Below are positions 6,792 to 12,970 of a DNA stretch of 14,231 bases, in pieces; position 1 is the stretch's first letter, and each line of letters begins with the position of its first letter. The DNA is taken from the NCBI GenBank assembly GCA_029858605.1, contig JAOUET010000025.1, positions 1 to 14,231 of the forward strand. Reading direction: 5' to 3'. The position numbers and the translations under genes are program-made. The notes below the pieces were generated by a model, which saw nothing but the letters and a program-made list of their open reading frames with translations, was not told where the DNA came from and made no database searches. Source of the DNA: Coriobacteriia bacterium. Its GTDB lineage: Bacteria; Actinomycetota; Coriobacteriia; Anaerosomatales; JAENZW01.

Positions 6792-7270
6792 GTTCCTACG
6801 CCGATGCGAAGTGCGTCGGTGTCCTGTCCGACACGCACGGAAGGCTCGACTCGGCGGCTGCAAGAGCCCTCGAGGGTGTCGACCTCATCGTGCACGCAGG
6901 GGATGTCGGTTCGGAGAGGATCCTGTTCGAGCTGCAGGCGATCGCGCCCGTCGTGGCCGTGCAGGGCAACATGGACGGCTTCTTCGCGAGCTGGCCCCTT
7001 GCGCCGACGGCATGGGTGAACGTGGCGGGGCGACGCATCTTCGTCACGCATCGTTTCGACCTGTCCGCCGGGCGCGCGCCCGGCGGTGCGGATGTCGTCA
7101 TCGCGGGTCACACCCATCAGTCCAAGATCGCCTGGCTCGGTTCGACGCTGTTCGTCAACCCCGGTTCCGCGTCTCGCGGCCGTTCCGCCGATGGGCGCTC
7201 GACCGTCGCCCTCGTGTCCTTCGCCGCTGATCCCCTCTCCGCCGAGATCGTCGAACTTTCCAGTCTCTAG
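6788..7270 (+). CDS. YfcE/MJ0936-type metallophosphoesterase
   Basis: The 160-residue protein is a compact calcineurin-like phosphoesterase. The metal-ligand motifs appear in order: D15-x-H17 (LSDTHG), D39 (HAGDVG), N61 (GNMD), H88 (VTHR), and H108 and H110 (AGHTH), followed by VNPGSAS. Small members of this family hydrolyse phosphodiesters in vitro with Mn or Ni, and their physiological substrates are mostly unknown. The motif usually written THGH reads THRF here, keeping the first His but losing the second. The GTG start overlaps the regulator stop as GTGA, making this the last gene of the six-gene run. Cytoplasmic location is expected because no signal peptide or membrane helix is seen. 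Confidence 0.9.
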   Translation: MSSYADAKCVGVLSDTHGRLDSAAARALEGVDLIVHAGDVGSERILFELQAIAPVVAVQGNMDGFFASWPLAPTAWVNVAGRRIFVTHRFDLSAGRAPGGADVVIAGHTHQSKIAWLGSTLFVNPGSASRGRSADGRSTVALVSFAADPLSAEIVELSSL

Positions 7271-7634
7271 TCACCCGAAGCGCCTGATATTGTCTTGTCT
7301 CGATCGCAATCCGTATGGTCGTAGTACGTTTTCGGTGCTCTCAAGATCGTCCCGGTCGAGGCCGTTGGCATCATCGGCTTCTTGAAGACATTGAATCTCC
7401 CGAGCCGATTCGCCTTCCCAGCAGCCGCCATCGCTATTATCATCTTGAGCAAGCTTGATGGTGGACTGGCAAGGACCGTGGACGGAATCCGGACATGTAT
7501 CCACGGCGACACGCACGGGGTAAGGACACACGCACAGGCTCGACAGGACATCCGATCTCTTCGACACGGGCACAAGATGGTGAGCCCGTTTCCCTAGGCC
7601 TTCAGGTCTCAACCCCCAGAGGCCTGTTGGATTG
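7271..7634. other. Gap without a convincing gene; possible degraded coding stretch
   Basis: The stretch between the convergent gene sets has no gene I can support. On the plus strand, 7325-7597 is open and its first ~55 codons look codon-biased, reading ALKIVPVEAVGIIGFLKTL and then a hydrophobic AAAIAIIIL. However, a stop (7322) directly precedes it, no ATG or GTG with a ribosome site is present, and the later half reads as non-protein. The minus strand is also open over 7267-7575 and the pattern does not decide between strands. Parts around 7380-7460 are visibly richer in A+T than the neighbours. A remnant of a lost gene is possible but unproven. Confidence 0.35.
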
Positions 7635-7671
7635 CCGGCCCCGACTCTTTCGTCCCAAGAGTCGGGGTCGG
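7635..7671 (-). terminator. Strong hairpin terminator between convergent genes
   Basis: The 15-base arm at 7635-7649 pairs with 7657-7671 around the 7-nt loop TCGTCCC; all pairs are Watson-Crick except one G-U. The core CCCCGACTCTT / AAGAGTCGGGG is a perfect 11 bp. It lies 18 nt past the stop codon of the minus-strand pgi gene and also downstream of the plus-strand operon, so it probably ends pgi transcription and may serve both directions. No proper T-run follows on either strand, which is common for terminators in high-GC bacteria. Confidence 0.75.
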
Positions 7672-7689
7672 ACCTTGTCTGACGCGAGG

Positions 7690-9333
7690 CTATGTGCTTG
7701 CGGAGACGAGCGCGTCCGCCAGGGCGGCGACTGTGGCCGGCTTGGAGTCGGGAAGGTCGAGCCGCATCACGCGACGGTCGTGCGCGGCAAGCGTGACGAG
7801 GTCGCCCTCGGCCTGGGCTCGGAAGAGCTGGGCGAGCGTGTACGTTTGTCCCGGGATAGCGATGTCTGCGCGATCGCGGGCCGTGATCACTGTGAAGACG
7901 CCGGTGTTGGGCCCGCCCTTGTGCAGTTGCCCGGTCGAGTGCAGGTATCGCGGCCCTGTCTCGAGGCACACCGCGCGGCCCGTTGACCGCGAGACGGTCG
8001 ACGCGGCTTCGCGGAGCGGCTCCAAGAGAGAGTCCTCATCGGGCAGATAGGCGAGCCAGGCGAAGTAGTCGCCCACGCCGGCGGCTTCGAGTGCCCGCCT
8101 AGCGGCGCTCGCGATATCGTCGGGCGCGCGGCCTCCGGTGAGTCCGCCGGCGTAGGTGACCCACGATCCGCCCACGTCGGCGATCGCCCGTGGTACCTCG
8201 GCGTCGCCTGCAAGCACGCGCGCGGTGGTCTCCTTGGCTTGGGCAACATTCGGCTCGTCAAACGGGTTGATGCCTAGCAGATGGCCGGCAAGCGCGGTCG
8301 CATACTCCCACCGCACGAATTCCGCCCCGATCTCCAGATGACTCTGAAGGGCGAACTCGACGAGCGCGTTCTGCGCGGCGACCTGTGTGGCATAGCCCGC
8401 CAACTCGCTATCGTCGTGTTCTCGCATGACGATGACGGCACGGTCGCTGCCGAATCCCGTCGGAAGGGAGACGTCGTATTCGATCACCGGTACCAGGCCG
8501 ACCGCGTTCTTGCCGGTCGACTCGGCGACGAGTTGTTCCACCCACACACCGAAGCTCCTGTAGCGCTCGGAGCATACCAGCGTGACCTTGTCGGCCCCCT
8601 GCTCGTATGCATCGACCAGGAAGGCGGCGAGCTGTGCTCCGGGGTTCTCCTTCGGGCGACGGTGACACGCCTTCTCCATCGCCTGCGCGTGCGAGATCAG
8701 CGTCTCCAGATCGATGCCGATCAGGGCCGACGGCGCGAGCCCGAACATGCTAAGAGCCGAGAAGCGACCGCCGACCGTGGCCGGAGCGGAGAGAGCGACG
8801 CGCATGACTTCACGTTGTCTGAGTTTCTCCAGCGGCGAGCCCGGGTCGGTGATGGCGATGAAGTGCTTGCCGGCCGCCGGCCGCTCCATCTCCTCCTCCA
8901 TCCAAGCGCGGAAGATCTCGTTCAGCGAGAGCGGCTCGACGGTCGTACCCGATTTGCTGGAAAGCAGGAAGAAGGTGGACGCTCGGTCGCAGCTGTCCAT
9001 TATCGTGCGGACCACCGCGGGTGACGTCGTATCGAGGACGTGCAGTCTGGGCATCCCGGGGGCCGAGCCGAGAACCCTCGACATCGTCAGCGCCGCCAGC
9101 GACGATCCACCCATCCCGAGGAGCACCACGTCGCGCGCACCTTCTTCGACCAGCGCCTTGGCTAGGTTCGTGACGAGGGGTAGGCGCCCCGGTGCGGTCT
9201 GCGCAAGGTCAGTCCATCCCAGGCGCTGCACGATCTTCTGACGCATGTCGACCTCGTCCGAGAATAGGAGCGGATCGCGCTCCTTCAGTCGCTTGACGGC
9301 ATCGGTCTCAATGAGGCGCTGCATGGCGTCCAT
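7690..9333 (-). CDS. pgi: Glucose-6-phosphate isomerase (TalPgi-type isomerase domain)
   Basis: The 547-residue enzyme interconverts glucose 6-phosphate and fructose 6-phosphate in the cytoplasm. Two SIS-fold sugar-binding parts are visible: LLGMGGSSLA (71-80) and the phosphate-binding SSKSGTTVE (125-133). Further family motifs are GGRFSALS (188-195), AESTGK (270-275) with the conserved Glu, PTGFGSDR (291-298) and INPFDEPNVAQAKE (355-368). The C-terminal part with RYLHSTGQLHKGGP (462-475) resembles the isomerase half of the bifunctional transaldolase-isomerase proteins, but no transaldolase domain is attached here. The ATG at 9333 has AGGAG 6 nt upstream. It lies 44 nt after the EamA gene on the same strand. 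A strong hairpin follows its stop. Confidence 0.95.
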   Translation of the reverse strand: MDAMQRLIETDAVKRLKERDPLLFSDEVDMRQKIVQRLGWTDLAQTAPGRLPLVTNLAKALVEEGARDVVLLGMGGSSLAALTMSRVLGSAPGMPRLHVLDTTSPAVVRTIMDSCDRASTFFLLSSKSGTTVEPLSLNEIFRAWMEEEMERPAAGKHFIAITDPGSPLEKLRQREVMRVALSAPATVGGRFSALSMFGLAPSALIGIDLETLISHAQAMEKACHRRPKENPGAQLAAFLVDAYEQGADKVTLVCSERYRSFGVWVEQLVAESTGKNAVGLVPVIEYDVSLPTGFGSDRAVIVMREHDDSELAGYATQVAAQNALVEFALQSHLEIGAEFVRWEYATALAGHLLGINPFDEPNVAQAKETTARVLAGDAEVPRAIADVGGSWVTYAGGLTGGRAPDDIASAARRALEAAGVGDYFAWLAYLPDEDSLLEPLREAASTVSRSTGRAVCLETGPRYLHSTGQLHKGGPNTGVFTVITARDRADIAIPGQTYTLAQLFRAQAEGDLVTLAAHDRRVMRLDLPDSKPATVAALADALVSAST

Positions 9334-9377
9334 GTCTCACTCCTGTCGTGCACGTCTGCTTCGGCGCAAAGACAAGT

Positions 9378-10334
9378 CTATCTCTTGTGTGCGGGTTCGT
9401 CCGACTCCGGCGCAGGTTCTTCGGCCAGAACGACGGGCGGACCCTCGACGGAGGCCCCCGCGCGCATACGAGACACGAGCATCCCCGCGCCAGCTATGGC
9501 TATGCCCCCGGCGATCGTCGTAGGCGTCAGCGCCTCGCCGAGGAACACGGCTGCGAACACGACCGCACTTGCGGGTTCCGCGTAGGTGAGGATCGCCGCG
9601 TGGTCGGCTCTCACGTGCCGCAGCGCGGAGAGGAACAGGAAGCCGGTAAGTGCCGTGTTCACGATGCCGAGCGCCCCGAGCGAGCCCCATTCGGCAAGCG
9701 TGCTAGGGCTCTTCATCGTGAGCGCGAACGGGAGGAGCAGGACGGATGCGGTCGTGTACTCGACGAGCATGTAGACGGTTGCGGGAATCCCTTGCACGAG
9801 GCGCTTGGCGTTCAGCACCAGGAGGGCGTATGTGATGGCCGAGACGAAAGCAGCCGCGGCGCCTGCCACTTCGGCAGTGGAGCGCACTGAGATCTGTGCC
9901 GGGTTCACGATCACAACGGTGCCGGCCAGTGCCACCGCCAGAGGCAGGACGACTCTTCGGTCGAAGGGCTCGCGCGTGAACAGGGGTGTGAGCACTGCCA
10001 CGAACACCGGCCCAAGGTAGCCGAGCAGCACCGCGGTCGCCACCTGCGTGAGCTGCAGCGCAGTGAAGAACAGGATCCAGTTGAAGGCGAGCAGGGCACC
10101 CATGCCGACGAGTGCGAGCTTCCGAGACCTCGGCAGACTGGCGACCTCGGCCAGACGGCCTCGGACAGCGAGGTATGCCGCCAACACGAGCGACGCCAGC
10201 AGGACCCTCCAGAAGACGATGACGAAGGCGCTCGCGTCGACCGCGCGCACCAGGACTGGGATCGATCCCCAGATCGTCGCGGCGACGGCGATCCGCAAGA
10301 GTCCCGACAGTTCAGATTCCGTGCGGCTGGGCAT
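9378..10334 (-). CDS. EamA family (DMT superfamily) transporter
   Basis: The 318-residue membrane protein has about ten hydrophobic helices in two similar halves, as expected for the EamA/RhaT branch of the drug/metabolite transporters. The N-terminal IAVAATIWGSIPVLVRAV and the mid-protein ALGIVNTALTGFLFLSALRH followed by YAEPASAVVFA are typical of each half. About 25 charged residues follow the last helix. Substrates range from amino acids to metabolites and drugs and cannot be inferred here. The ATG at 10334 has no Shine-Dalgarno site; a TACACT hexamer lies 7 nt upstream, so the mRNA may be leaderless. hypE ends 108 nt upstream. Confidence 0.9.
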   Translation of the reverse strand: MPSRTESELSGLLRIAVAATIWGSIPVLVRAVDASAFVIVFWRVLLASLVLAAYLAVRGRLAEVASLPRSRKLALVGMGALLAFNWILFFTALQLTQVATAVLLGYLGPVFVAVLTPLFTREPFDRRVVLPLAVALAGTVVIVNPAQISVRSTAEVAGAAAAFVSAITYALLVLNAKRLVQGIPATVYMLVEYTTASVLLLPFALTMKSPSTLAEWGSLGALGIVNTALTGFLFLSALRHVRADHAAILTYAEPASAVVFAAVFLGEALTPTTIAGGIAIAGAGMLVSRMRAGASVEGPPVVLAEEPAPESDEPAHKR

Positions 10335-10341
10335 GGAGTCG

Positions 10342-10347
10342 AGTGTA
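10342..10347 (-). promoter_or_regulatory. Possible -10 box for a leaderless EamA transcript
   Basis: On the minus strand the hexamer TACACT ends 7 nt before the ATG at 10334, so transcription would begin at or next to the start codon. The absence of a ribosome-binding site fits a leaderless mRNA, which is common in actinobacteria. No good -35 box is seen, so the call is tentative. Confidence 0.35.
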
Positions 10348-10442
10348 GCCTACGCGCTCACGGCAGGGTGCCGGTGGTGCATCGGCGTTGCCGTGCCGTC
10401 GCTCGCGGAGAAGCGCCTGCGCCGATCGAGCGAATGCCGCGC

Positions 10443-11453
10443 CTAGCAGATCCTGGGCAGCTGCTCGCCGACGAGCATGTCCATGATACGCTTCGCGCCG
10501 AATGCGGTGTGCACGTAGACCTTCCCCGGCGGCCCCTCGGCGACCTCTCCCACGATCGCGGCGTCCTCCCCGTAGGGAGAGCCGTGCATGGCGGCAAGAG
10601 CGGGCTTCGCCTCATCGGCCGGCACGACGGCGACCATCTTGCCCTCGTTGGCGACCTGGAACACGTCGTAGCCGAGCATCTCGCAGGCACCGCGGACCTG
10701 CCTGTGAACAGGCACGTCCGTTTCGGTGACGGTTATCGAGACGCCCGATGCCGAAGCGAGCTCGTTGAGCGTGGACGCGAGCCCACCTCGTGTGGGATCG
10801 CGGAAGCAGCGCGTGCCGGGAGCCGCTTCGAGCACAGCTGCGACCATGGCGTTGAGTGGTGCCGCATCGGTGCGGATGTCTGTCTCGAACGAGAGTCCCT
10901 CGCGCGTGGAGATCACGGCGATGCCGTGGTCGCCGAGCGTGCCCGACAGCAGCACCTTGTCTCCGGGTGTGCAATGGGAGGCCGACAGAGTGCGGCCTTC
11001 GGGGATCACTCCGACGCCGGCGGTGTTGACGTACACGCCGTCGCCGTGACCCTTCTCGACGACCTTCGTATCTCCGGTGACGATGTGCACGCCCGCTTCA
11101 GCCGCCGAGTCGCGCATCGATACGAGGATTCGCCGAAGGTCCTCTATCGGGAACCCTTCTTCGAGCACGAAACCGACCGACAGGTACAGGGGAGTCGCAC
11201 CCGCCGTGCACACGTCGTTGACCGTCCCGCACACCGCAAGTCGGCCGATGTCCCCGCCCGGAAAGAAGAGCGGGTTGACCACGTAGGTGTCCGTGGAGAA
11301 TGCCAGTCGGCCAGCCGGAATGTCGAGAGAGGCGGCGTCGTCGAGCCCCGTGAGGAGTTCGTCGGAGAAATCGTGCACGAAGACATCCTCGATGAGTTCG
11401 CGCATCATCGTGCCCCCACTGCCATGCGCGAGAAGGATACGTTCTTGTCGCAT
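10443..11453 (-). CDS. hypE: [NiFe]-hydrogenase maturation protein HypE (carbamoyl dehydratase)
   Basis: The 336-residue protein belongs to the PurM/SelD-like superfamily. HypE receives a carbamoyl group from HypF on its C-terminal cysteine and dehydrates it with ATP to a thiocyanate, which gives the CN ligands of the hydrogenase iron. The sequence ends in PRIC, the expected terminal Cys. Family motifs include LAHGSGG (8-14), the ATP-domain stretch FFPGGDIGRLAVCGTVNDVC, GDTKVVEKG, and TRGGLASTLNE. Start: the ATG at 11453 has AGGGGAG 5 nt upstream; an in-frame GTG at 11459 overlaps that site and is less likely. It follows hypD by 38 nt in the same transcription unit. SelD was considered but the N-terminal Cys/Sec loop of SelD is missing. 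Confidence 0.97.
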   Translation of the reverse strand: MRQERILLAHGSGGTMMRELIEDVFVHDFSDELLTGLDDAASLDIPAGRLAFSTDTYVVNPLFFPGGDIGRLAVCGTVNDVCTAGATPLYLSVGFVLEEGFPIEDLRRILVSMRDSAAEAGVHIVTGDTKVVEKGHGDGVYVNTAGVGVIPEGRTLSASHCTPGDKVLLSGTLGDHGIAVISTREGLSFETDIRTDAAPLNAMVAAVLEAAPGTRCFRDPTRGGLASTLNELASASGVSITVTETDVPVHRQVRGACEMLGYDVFQVANEGKMVAVVPADEAKPALAAMHGSPYGEDAAIVGEVAEGPPGKVYVHTAFGAKRIMDMLVGEQLPRIC

Positions 11454-11491
11454 GCGCACTCCCCTGGATGCCGTGTGGGTCGGTTCGGATT

Positions 11492-11510
11492 CTACGGCGA
11501 CTTGCCGTAG
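11492..11510 (-). repeat. 7-bp hairpin over the hypD stop codon
   Basis: CTACGGC (11492-11498) and GCCGTAG (11504-11510) are exact reverse complements around a 5-nt loop. The right arm on the mRNA contains the hypD stop codon TAG. Placed just before hypE, it could affect mRNA decay or the relative output of hypD and hypE. No T-run follows, so it is probably not a terminator. Confidence 0.45.
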
Positions 11511-12586
11511 TCAGTGTATCGATAGTAAGCCGCGCAAGACCCTTCTGAAGAGACCATACACGGTCCTACCGGGTGTTCGGGGGTACATGCCCGGCCGAAC
11601 AGCTTGCACTCGAACGGGAGGGTGACTCCGCGCAGGACCTCGCCGCATTGGCAGCCCTTGACCTCTTTGGGCTCCGGGGGCGTGACGGGAACGCGCACAA
11701 GCGCGTCGTATCGCGCGTACTCCTCACGGATCGAAAGACCCGTTCCCGGGATGACGCCGATGCCACGCCACTCCGCGTTGCACGGTTCGAAGACCTCGTT
11801 CATCTTCGCGACCGCGGCAGGGTTGCCCTCTGGGGGGACTGCGCGAGTGTAGGCCACCTCGACCTCCGCTCGGCCTTCCGCGACCTGCTTTGCGAGCATG
11901 TACACGCCCTGGAGGACGTCAACGGGTTCGAAGCCGGTGATCACGCTCGGCACGCCGTATTCCTCGGCAAGGAAGCGATAGGGTTCTAGACCGATGATCG
12001 TCGACACGTGGCCCGGCAGGATGAAGCCTCCTACGGCCACGTCGGGGTCGTCGACGAGAGCGCGCAAGGCCTCGGGCACGGTCTTGTGAGCCGAGAACAC
12101 CGAGAAGTTCTCGATGCCCCGTCGGCCGGCCTGTTGGATTGCCGAAGCGATCACCGGGACCGTCGTCTCGAAGCCGACACCGATGAACACGACGTGCGCT
12201 TCGGCGTTCTTCTCGGCGATGTCGAGAGCATCGAGAGGTGAGTAGACGACGCGGATGTCGCGGCCGTCCGCTTTCTCTTGGGAAAGCGAGGAGTACGAGC
12301 CCGGCACCTTCATCATGTCACCGAATGTGGTGACGATGACGTCCGGCTGCTTGCCGAATTCGATGGCGGTGTCGATGTCGGAGTTGCTCGTGACGCAAAC
12401 GGGACAGCCCGGTCCGGAGAGAAGGGTGATCGTCTCGGGCATGACTTCGCGAAGCCCGTGCTTTGCTATCGCGACTGTGTGCGTCCCGCAGACCTCCATG
12501 AGTTTGACTGGCGAGGTCGCGGTGTCGTGGATGGCCTGGATGACGGAGCGGGCGACACCGGGATCCCGGAATCCGTCGAGATCCAC
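11492..12586 (-). CDS. hypD: [NiFe]-hydrogenase maturation protein HypD
   Basis: The 364-residue iron-sulfur protein forms, with HypC, the scaffold on which Fe(CN)2CO is built. The conserved cysteine motifs are present: EVCGTHT with C33, and SGPGCPVCVTS with C61 and C64. The family segment VGFETTVPV is in the middle. The C-terminal cysteine cluster that binds [4Fe-4S] is seen in FECKLFGRACTPEHPVGPC and SEGSC. Length matches the family. The GTG at 12586 begins only 4 nt after the hypC stop, with AGGGA about 9 nt upstream, so hypC and hypD are translated as a coupled pair, fitting their physical complex. Confidence 0.97.
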   Translation of the reverse strand: MDLDGFRDPGVARSVIQAIHDTATSPVKLMEVCGTHTVAIAKHGLREVMPETITLLSGPGCPVCVTSNSDIDTAIEFGKQPDVIVTTFGDMMKVPGSYSSLSQEKADGRDIRVVYSPLDALDIAEKNAEAHVVFIGVGFETTVPVIASAIQQAGRRGIENFSVFSAHKTVPEALRALVDDPDVAVGGFILPGHVSTIIGLEPYRFLAEEYGVPSVITGFEPVDVLQGVYMLAKQVAEGRAEVEVAYTRAVPPEGNPAAVAKMNEVFEPCNAEWRGIGVIPGTGLSIREEYARYDALVRVPVTPPEPKEVKGCQCGEVLRGVTLPFECKLFGRACTPEHPVGPCMVSSEGSCAAYYRYTDYGKSP

Positions 12587-12590
12587 GGTC

Positions 12591-12845
12591 TTACGTCCCT
12601 TCTGGCTCGAGGGCCTCGAGTTCGATGTCGGCGATGTCGAGTTCCTTGAGCAGCTCGAGGGTCTCCTCGGCGTACTGCTCGTCGACTACCTGGATGGCGA
12701 ATCCGGCGTGGACGAGCACATAGTCGTCTTCGTGCGCCTCGGGAACCAGATCCAGGCTCACGTGACGGGACACGCCCATGATGTCGACTTCGGCCATGTT
12801 CTGGTCTTCAAGCGAGATGACTCTTGCAGGTATTGCGAGACACAT
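12591..12845 (-). CDS. hypC: [NiFe]-hydrogenase maturation chaperone HypC
   Basis: The 84-residue HypC/HupF-family protein begins MCLAIPARV, with the essential Cys2 that binds iron and the hydrogenase large-subunit precursor. Further family features are VDIMGVSRHVSLDLVPEA and DDYVLVHAGFAIQVVD. It shuttles the Fe(CN)2CO group from HypD to the hydrogenase large subunit. The start at 12845 is fixed by the MCLAIP motif and by AGGAGG 9 nt upstream; the frame is open further up but without protein-like sequence. The tail after residue 62 is acidic and Leu-rich. Confidence 0.97.
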   Translation of the reverse strand: MCLAIPARVISLEDQNMAEVDIMGVSRHVSLDLVPEAHEDDYVLVHAGFAIQVVDEQYAEETLELLKELDIADIELEALEPEGT

Positions 12846-12970
12846 AGTGCGGGCCTCCTGTGCGGGCAAGCACCCCGGGAATGCCTGCCGGTTGCCGGTT
12901 GTTACCCCATTCACAAGTGTAGACTACTACGCGAATCCTCCTTCTCCTGCCACGAATTCGCACACGGCGT
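12846..12970 (-). other. Intergenic region between hypF and hypC with short tandem repeat
   Basis: The 125-nt gap breaks an otherwise close hyp cluster. On the minus strand it holds a direct repeat CAACCGG-CAACCGG (about 12887-12900), a short palindrome GTAGACTAC (12919-12927) and a TACACT hexamer (12916-12921) that could be a -10 box for hypC. No matching -35 is visible. The gap may carry a second promoter for hypCDE, but the evidence is weak. Confidence 0.3.

Noticed and set aside
6788..7270. Loss of function in the metallophosphoesterase because THGH reads THRF
   Set aside because: The likely metal-binding first His is kept and all other ligands are present, so the enzyme is probably active.
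7596..7625. Two AGGCCT palindromes near the terminator as a regulatory repeat
   Set aside because: Six-base palindromes 18 nt apart are expected by chance in GC-rich DNA and the flanks do not match.
10443..11453. SelD (selenophosphate synthetase) instead of HypE
   Set aside because: The superfamily is shared, but the N-terminal Cys/Sec loop of SelD is missing (HGSGG is present instead), the C-terminus is PRIC and the neighbours are hypC, hypD and hypF.
10368..11510. Long plus-strand open frame opposite hypE
   Set aside because: It is a mirror of the hypE codon pattern in high-GC DNA; it has no recognisable domain, and hypE on the minus strand is certain.
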